NCBI GenBank assembly: GCA_944333375.1 | Contig: CALVKX010000006.1 | Span: 1-24,372 of the forward strand | DNA length: 24,372 nucleotides | Reading direction: 5' to 3' | Source: an uncultured Eubacteriales bacterium | GTDB taxonomy: Bacteria > Bacillota_A > Clostridia > Christensenellales > Aristaeellaceae | Shown here: positions 23,248 to 24,372 of the stretch, piece by piece | Layout: each line of letters starts with the position of its first letter | How positions within the stretch are numbered: the stretch's first letter is position 1 | Position numbers and translations under genes: made by a program | Notes under the pieces: generated by a model | Database searches by the model: none | Told to the model about the DNA's origin: nothing | Seen by the model: the letters and a program-made list of their open reading frames with translations, nothing else

Positions 23248-23300
23248 ACAGTTGCAAGTAAGGATATGGAAACGATTGACCGCACGATTGTCTGATTTTT

Positions 23301-23393
23301 AACAGCCAGCTGTAACGGAGTGCTTCGCGCACGGGTTGGACCGACGGGACGGAAGTCCTTGCGGACTTCCAAGTTACATGGAGGCTGTTTTTT
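23301..23393 (+). ncRNA. Structured leader RNA module 1, ending in a T-run
   Basis: Closing stem AACAGCC (23301-23307)/GGCTGTT (23383-23389) and second stem TGTAAC (23311-23316)/GTTACA (23373-23378) enclose three hairpins: GTGC-TTCGC-GCAC (23320-23332), a short CGG/CCG hairpin (23332-23343), and a perfect 8-bp GGAAGTCC-TTGC-GGACTTCC (23351-23370). Six T follow the closing stem (23388-23393), so folding of the closed form could end transcription. It matches no riboswitch class that I can identify with confidence. Confidence 0.55.
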
Positions 23394-23460
23394 CGTACGA
23401 CATTTGATGCCCCAACAGGGAATGTTGGTAGCAGGCGGCTGTAACGGAGTGCTTCGCGCA
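23309..23460 (+). repeat. Two copies of a 23-nt direct repeat in the ssnA leader
   Basis: Positions 23309-23331 and 23438-23460 are identical over 23 nt, 129 nt apart; after one mismatch, GGG follows in both. Each copy forms the 5' arm and first hairpin of one RNA module. Confidence 0.9.
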
Positions 23461-23514
23461 AGGGCTGCAAGATCCCAAACCGGTGGTCTTGTTCCCGACT
23501 TCGCTACAGCCGCT
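23434..23514 (+). ncRNA. Structured leader RNA module 2
   Basis: GCGGCTGTA (23435-23443) pairs perfectly over 9 bp with TACAGCCGC (23505-23513). Inside are the TGC-TTCGC-GCA hairpin (23450-23460) and a longer helix made of GGG (23462-23464)/CCC (23494-23496) and CAAGA (23468-23472)/TCTTG (23487-23491). It shares a 23-nt core with module 1 at the same structural position but has a different distal hairpin and no T-run. Confidence 0.5.
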
Positions 23515-23593
23515 TACGCGTCTGGCACGGCAGCGGGAGCATTCCGACATAAGCATACCCATCACAAACGACGGAGCGAAAAGGAGAATGCAC

Positions 23594-24372
23594 ATGTATC
23601 TGCTGGGAAACGGACGCCTTGTCACCCGCGACGCACACAACCCCTTCCTGGAAAACGGCTGCGTGGCCATTGAGGGCAACCTGATCGCCGAGGTGGGCCA
23701 GACGCAGGCACTGCGCGCCAAATACCCCGACGCGCCCTTTATGGATGCCAGGGGCGGCGTGATCATGCCGGGCTTCATCAATGCGCACAACCACATTTAT
23801 TCCGCCTTCGCGCGCGGCCTGACCATCCGCGGCAACAATCCCTCCAACTTCCTGGAGGTGCTGGATCAGCAGTGGTGGACCATCGACCGCCATCTTCTGC
23901 TGAAGGATTCAAAAGCCAGCGCCGACGCGACCTATCTGGACTGCATCGAAAACGGTGTAACGACCGTCTTTGACCATCACGCCAGCTACGGCGAGATCGC
24001 GGGGAGCCTGTTTGCCCTGGCCGAAAGCGCAAAGCAGTTTGGCGTGCGCACGAACCTGTGCTATGAGATCAGCGACCGCGACGGCGCGGAGAAGATGCGC
24101 GCCGCCGTGAAGGAAAACGTCGATTTCATCCGCTATGCGCAGCAGGACGATACCGATATGCTCAAGGGCATGATGGGCATGCACGCGCCCTTCACCCTCT
24201 CCAACGAGACGCTGGAATACTGCGCCGCCGAGAAGCCCGAGGGGGCCGGATACCACATCCACGTGGCCGAGGGCATCGACGACCTCTACGACAGCCTGAC
24301 CAAGTACAACAAGCGCCTGATGTTCCGCCTGCACGACATGGGCATTCTGGGCGAAAAGACCATCTGCGGCCA
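23594..24372 (+). CDS. ssnA: SsnA-type putative aminohydrolase, 3' end outside window
   Basis: The first 259 residues of an amidohydrolase superfamily protein matching SsnA. It begins MYLLGNGRLVTRD, then has GGVIMPGFINAHNHIYSAFARGL with metal ligands H65 and H67, WWTIDRHL, CIENGVTTVFDHHAS, LCYEISDRDG and GYHIHVAEG (third metal histidine region). The superfamily deaminates or hydrolyses cyclic amidines. SsnA itself is found with selenium-dependent molybdenum hydroxylase and purine catabolism genes, and its exact substrate is not settled. ATG 23594 is chosen since AAGGAGA (23581-23587) would be too close to the ATG at 23588. The frame is open to the end of the window. It follows a 495-bp region with the operon terminator, its own promoter and two structured RNA modules. 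Confidence 0.92.
   Translation, partial: MYLLGNGRLVTRDAHNPFLENGCVAIEGNLIAEVGQTQALRAKYPDAPFMDARGGVIMPGFINAHNHIYSAFARGLTIRGNNPSNFLEVLDQQWWTIDRHLLLKDSKASADATYLDCIENGVTTVFDHHASYGEIAGSLFALAESAKQFGVRTNLCYEISDRDGAEKMRAAVKENVDFIRYAQQDDTDMLKGMMGMHAPFTLSNETLEYCAAEKPEGAGYHIHVAEGIDDLYDSLTKYNKRLMFRLHDMGILGEKTICG

Noticed and set aside
23309..23460. The 23-nt direct repeats considered as a CRISPR array
   Set aside because: Only two copies, a 106-nt interval with its own internal structure, and no cas genes; they fit structured RNA modules instead.

Overview
The window is a GC-rich chromosomal segment of a Gram-positive bacterium, most likely an anaerobic gut Clostridia (Christensenellales/Oscillospirales-like). 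The evidence is Firmicutes-type AGGAGG ribosome binding sites, a tRNA-Lys(UUU) with encoded CCA, carbohydrate ABC operons without their own ATPase, a PocR/AraC regulator, and an SsnA/molybdenum-enzyme cluster. The taxonomy is inference. No rRNA, CRISPR array, transposase or phage gene was seen.

Left part (1-7570). A minus-strand endonuclease Q-UvrD helicase fusion is stopped by an in-frame TAG just inside the window edge. It is divergent from a membrane acyltransferase, and the two promoters lie back to back. A tRNA-Lys with its own promoter and terminator follows, then a more AT-rich gene for an exported protein of unknown function, preceded by a promoter-plus-terminator leader. From 4239 to 7391 the DNA looks decayed: a hairpin-rich non-coding block, a frameshifted chloramphenicol-acetyltransferase-like remnant, one intact tspO, and 5'-truncated remnants of a processive GT2 glycosyltransferase and a NodB polysaccharide deacetylase, which resemble the ruins of an exopolysaccharide locus.

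Middle (7569-18754). A 724-residue exported solute-binding protein with a long N-terminal extension, a zinc alcohol/polyol dehydrogenase and an M20 peptidase lead into a carbohydrate module. A PocR-AraC regulator is divergent from an operon of a GH2 glycosidase, a sugar-binding protein and two permeases. The shared 345-bp intergenic region carries two promoters and a perfect 8+8 palindrome. The ATPase must come from elsewhere in the genome.

Right part (18755-24372). A tightly overlapping operon encodes a type II (BtuCD/MolBC-like) importer (binding protein, permease, ATPase), a single-domain ModE, a THEP1-like NTPase and a MobA/MocA-like nucleotidyltransferase. Its promoter carries a palindrome with the layout of a ModE box, which points to molybdate or tungstate as substrate and to autoregulation. 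A strong terminator separates it from ssnA, which is cut by the window end. The ssnA leader is about 340 nt long and contains two tandem RNA modules that share a 23-nt perfect repeat and each fold into a closed multi-hairpin structure. This leader is the best candidate for something undescribed. Together these genes look like uptake, cofactor maturation and use of Mo (or W) for a molybdenum hydroxylase type of purine or heterocycle metabolism.
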